Below the pieces are notes generated by a model. That model had not been told where the DNA came from and made no database searches. It was given only the letters and a program-made list of their open reading frames with translations. 7,657 nucleotides of DNA from Methylococcaceae bacterium NSP1-2 (lineage in GTDB: Bacteria > Pseudomonadota > Gammaproteobacteria > Methylococcales > Methylomonadaceae): the NCBI GenBank assembly GCA_002256685.1, contig NQJH01000073.1, forward strand, positions 1 through 7,657, read 5' to 3'. This document shows positions 5,647-7,657 of the stretch, in pieces. The first letter of the stretch is position 1. Each line of letters opens with the position of its first letter. Position numbers and translations under genes: made by a program.

Positions 5647-5661
5647 GCTTTAGGCTAGTTC

Positions 5662-7449
5662 ATGCGTATTCACTTACTGCCCACTCAACTGATTAACCAA
5701 ATTGCGGCGGGCGAAGTTGTAGAAAGACCCAGTACCGTTGTCAAAGAATTGTTAGAAAACAGCTTTGATGCGGGCGCGACACACATTACTATTGATATAG
5801 AACAAGGTGGGACTCGGCTGATAAAAATCAGGGATGATGGCTGTGGCATTATTAAAGAAGATTTACCGTTAGCCTTATCACGTCATGCCACCAGTAAAAT
5901 TGCTAACTTAGAAGACTTAGAGCATGTTACCAGTATGGGTTTTCGCGGTGAAGCTTTGCCCAGTATCAGTTCCGTTGCCCGATTAACCTTGATTTCACGC
6001 GTTGCCGATGCCGCATGTGCGTGGCGTGTCAGTGCCGATGGCTCAGAACAACACGTTGATCCAGAACCCGACCCGCATCCACAAGGCACAACAGTTGAAG
6101 TGCGGGATTTGTTTTATAACACCCCTGCGCGGCGCAAATTTTTAAAGACTGAAAAAACCGAATTTGCCCATATTGAAGCCTTATTACAAAAACTGGCTCT
6201 CAGTCGTTTTAATATTGGCTTTACGCTAACGCACAATCAAAAAGAAATCCTCAAACTAAAACCTGCCGACAGCGAAGTTGAAAAAGAATACCGTGTAGCC
6301 AGTATTTGCGGGGCTGAATTTATCGCTAATGCGGTAAAAATTGAGGTTGCCGCGTCGGGCTTACAACTCACAGGCTGGGTGAGTTTGCCGACTTTTTCAC
6401 GCAGTCAGCCCGATATGCAGTTTTTTTATGTCAATGGGCGGTTAATACGCGATAAATTAGTGTCTCATGCGGTGAAACAAGCCTATCACGATGTATTATT
6501 TTCAGGGCGACATGCGGTATTTGTTTTATACCTTACCCTAGACCCACACTTAGTTGATGTGAATGCGCACCCTGCTAAACTGGAAATTCGTTTTAGAGAA
6601 GGTCGATTAGTACATGACTTTTTATTCAGTGCTTTGCATCGGTCATTGGCACAAATAAGACCTGCCTCTAGTCATCTTCCTACGCTGAGTGATAGCGGAT
6701 TATTTACAAATACTACCCCGCCAACAGCATCACAATCACCCGCTTATTATCCGAGAGAGCAAACTTCACTGCCGTTTACTGTCACTGAAACCCTACAGGC
6801 TTATTCAGCCTTACACCCAAAAGACGACAGCGTAGTCGCATTGCCTCAACCCAGCACCTCAGCCATTCCGCCACTAGGTTTTGCCATCGCGCATTTACAC
6901 GACATTTATATTTTGTCGCAAACCGCTAACGGCATTGTGTTAGTCGATGCTCATGCCGCTCATGAACGCATTACTTACGAACGTTTAAAACAGCAATATC
7001 AACAAGGTACAATTCCCAGTCAGCCGTTATTGCTACCGATTAAACTCACTGTCAGTGCCGCAGAAGCCGAGTTAGTCGAACAACAGCACGATTTTTTTAT
7101 GTCGCTGGGTTTTGAACTCACGCGTTCAGGATTGGAAACCATCGTATTACGCGCCAGCCCTGCCTTATTAGCAGGAACAGATGTCGCAGGTTTGTGTATT
7201 GATGTCTTAGCGGACATCAATGCTCAAGGCATGAGTCATCGAATACAAACTGAATCCAATGAGTTATTAGCAACCATAGCCTGTCACAGTGCTGTGCGTG
7301 CCAATCGCCGTTTGACCATCGCTGAAATGAATGCTTTGTTGCGTGACATGGAACAAACCGAACGGAGCGGGCAATGTAATCACGGTAGACCGACGTGGGT
7401 AGAATTATCCAAGCAAGACCTTGATAAATTTTTTCTGCGGGGTCAATAA
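5662..7449 (+). CDS. mutL: DNA mismatch repair protein MutL, endonuclease-type C-terminus
   Basis: A full-length 595-residue MutL, the ATPase that links mismatch recognition by MutS to strand removal. The N-terminal GHKL ATPase is complete. It has the IAAGEVVERPSTVVKELLEN start with catalytic Glu29 and metal-binding Asn33, DDGCGI (58-63), RHATSKI (74-80), GFRGEAL (93-99) and NTPARRKF (153-160). A Pro/Ser/Thr-rich linker spans about 335-405. The C-terminal dimerisation domain carries DAHAAHERITYE (429-440), ACHSAVRA (540-547), CNHGRP (572-577) and FLR (591-593). These correspond to the metal-binding and nuclease motifs DQHAxxExxxxE, ACxxAVxA, CPHGRP and FxR of nicking MutL proteins, with Gln-to-Ala and Pro-to-Asn changes. 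It therefore probably nicks DNA itself rather than relying on MutH. A weak AGG lies 7 bases before the ATG; the conserved N-terminus fixes the start. The usual gammaproteobacterial neighbours amiB, miaA and hfq are not next to it. Confidence 0.97.
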   Translation: MRIHLLPTQLINQIAAGEVVERPSTVVKELLENSFDAGATHITIDIEQGGTRLIKIRDDGCGIIKEDLPLALSRHATSKIANLEDLEHVTSMGFRGEALPSISSVARLTLISRVADAACAWRVSADGSEQHVDPEPDPHPQGTTVEVRDLFYNTPARRKFLKTEKTEFAHIEALLQKLALSRFNIGFTLTHNQKEILKLKPADSEVEKEYRVASICGAEFIANAVKIEVAASGLQLTGWVSLPTFSRSQPDMQFFYVNGRLIRDKLVSHAVKQAYHDVLFSGRHAVFVLYLTLDPHLVDVNAHPAKLEIRFREGRLVHDFLFSALHRSLAQIRPASSHLPTLSDSGLFTNTTPPTASQSPAYYPREQTSLPFTVTETLQAYSALHPKDDSVVALPQPSTSAIPPLGFAIAHLHDIYILSQTANGIVLVDAHAAHERITYERLKQQYQQGTIPSQPLLLPIKLTVSAAEAELVEQQHDFFMSLGFELTRSGLETIVLRASPALLAGTDVAGLCIDVLADINAQGMSHRIQTESNELLATIACHSAVRANRRLTIAEMNALLRDMEQTERSGQCNHGRPTWVELSKQDLDKFFLRGQ

Positions 7450-7464
7450 ATGTTCAGATCTGCG

Positions 7465-7479
7465 AGGTTTTAAAAACCT
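7465..7479. repeat. Short AT-centred palindrome after mutL
   Basis: AGGTTTTAAAAACCT: a 6-bp stem with a 3-base loop, 16 bases after the mutL stop. There is no T-tract, so it is not a convincing terminator. It could be a remnant of a dispersed GCGAGGTTTT-type palindromic repeat whose right arm has decayed. Confidence 0.3.
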
Positions 7480-7506
7480 TGTATGTTAAACACCAAGCAA
7501 CATAAT
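7479..7506 (+). promoter_or_regulatory. Candidate promoter of an intergenic small RNA
   Basis: CATAAT (7501-7506) matches five of six -10 positions. TTGTAT (7479-7484) lies 16 bp upstream as a weak -35. A start near 7512-7514 would fall at the first base of the hairpin beginning at 7511. Confidence 0.35.
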
Positions 7507-7510
7507 AAGA

Positions 7511-7618
7511 TTTTATTAGCTCAGGAGGGCTACTAAAAAAGAGGAAAGGCAGACCGATAAAACCTTGGTTGATAGACTCAAACCGTCTGCGAGCGCAGGT
7601 CGCCTTTCCTTACTTTTT
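7511..7618 (+). ncRNA. Candidate structured small RNA, two hairpins, AGGAGG in the first loop
   Basis: Hairpin one: TTTTATTAGC (7511-7520) pairs with GCTACTAAAA (7529-7538) with one mismatch, leaving the loop TCAGGAGG. Hairpin two: AGGAAAGGC (7542-7550) pairs with GCCTTTCCT (7602-7610), followed by a bulged A and GACC/GGTC (7552-7555 with 7598-7601). Inside it a small CTGC/GCAG hairpin (7587-7598) and a GGTT/AACC pairing are possible. An alternative GCAGAC/GTCTGC pairing (7549-7554 with 7585-7590) would compete with the main stem. No open reading frame of any length explains the region. AGGA in a loop is the type of site bound by CsrA/RsmA proteins. On the opposite strand the same loop reads CCTCCTGA, complementary to a ribosome-binding site. 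I do not recognise it as a known RNA family. Confidence 0.4.
7541..7618. terminator. Long bidirectional terminator-like hairpin
   Basis: The stem 7542-7555/7598-7610 has 13 bp with one bulged A. It is followed on the plus strand by ACTTTTT (to 7618) and on the minus strand by CTTTTTT (7541-7535). It could end mutL or small-RNA transcription from the left and any convergent transcript from the right. The loop of about 42 bases is large for a plain terminator. The rest of the window to 7657 contains no recognisable gene. Confidence 0.5.
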
Positions 7619-7657
7619 ATATCTCGAACAGTTGCGAGGAACGTTAAGCGATTCCGT

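Larger units (their letters stand above)
5261..5661. other. Gene-free divergent intergenic region between the GTPase unit and mutL
   Basis: About 400 AT-rich bases with no convincing gene. It must contain the promoter of the minus-strand GTPase unit and that of mutL. Its left half carries a long inverted repeat with a nested palindrome, listed separately. The motif GATGT/ACATC recurs within about 100 bases, around 5362, 5380, 5385, 5429 and 5453. The right half (about 5460-5610) shows nothing recognisable. Confidence 0.6.

Noticed and set aside
5883..7220. Short minus-strand open frames inside mutL
   Set aside because: They are antisense to conserved mutL codons and have no independent support.
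1..7657. CRISPR array, tRNA or rRNA genes
   Set aside because: No regularly spaced direct repeats and no recognisable tRNA or rRNA sequence were found on either strand.

Overview
The window looks like a piece of a moderately AT-rich gammaproteobacterial chromosome, best fitting the filamentous sulfur-oxidiser neighbourhood (Thiotrichales/Beggiatoaceae-like). The grounds are a DUF2333 protein, a gammaproteobacterial-style MutL, a Ras-like GTPase with a Roadblock/LC7 partner, and many decaying insertion sequences. The lineage is an inference from gene content; no rRNA or other taxonomic marker is present.

Bases 1-2558 hold minus-strand genes. At the left edge is the first 21 codons of an unidentified, probably membrane, protein. 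Just upstream of it lies an intact DUF2333 membrane-anchored protein (70-1095). A decayed stretch follows (1243-1776), in which an RnfD-like N-terminus, a short DUF2330 fragment and the C-terminal end of a third, unrecognised protein have been pushed together by deletions and frameshifts. An intact secreted protein with a probable concanavalin A-like fold (1782-2558) sits directly upstream, 5 bp from the RnfD-like start, and was probably the first gene of that former operon.

Bases 2563-4144 are insertion-sequence debris. An IS982-family element (2563-3553) has recognisable terminal inverted repeats and a transposase gene broken by four small deletions; restoring them gives a 295-residue protein with the DDE residues intact. 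Its left end lies 5 bp from the start codon of the secreted-protein gene, so that gene has been cut off from its original promoter. To the right is the wreck of an IS1111/IS110-family element. Its left end and first codons survive. A fragment of an IS5-type element is inserted after codon 8, and a deletion then joined that fragment to the C-terminal half of the IS1111 transposase.

Bases 4300-5260 (minus strand) encode a two-gene unit: a GTPase of the COG2229/MglA-like type and a Roadblock/LC7 protein, by analogy a G-protein switch and its regulator. The roughly 400 bp between this unit and mutL contain a perfect 17-bp inverted repeat around a 12-bp palindrome, a possible operator.

Bases 5662-7449 (plus strand) are a full-length mutL with ATPase motifs and an endonuclease-type C-terminus. 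The 208 bp after it hold a candidate small RNA. It has a promoter-like sequence, a hairpin with AGGAGG in its loop, and a long hairpin that could terminate transcription in both directions.
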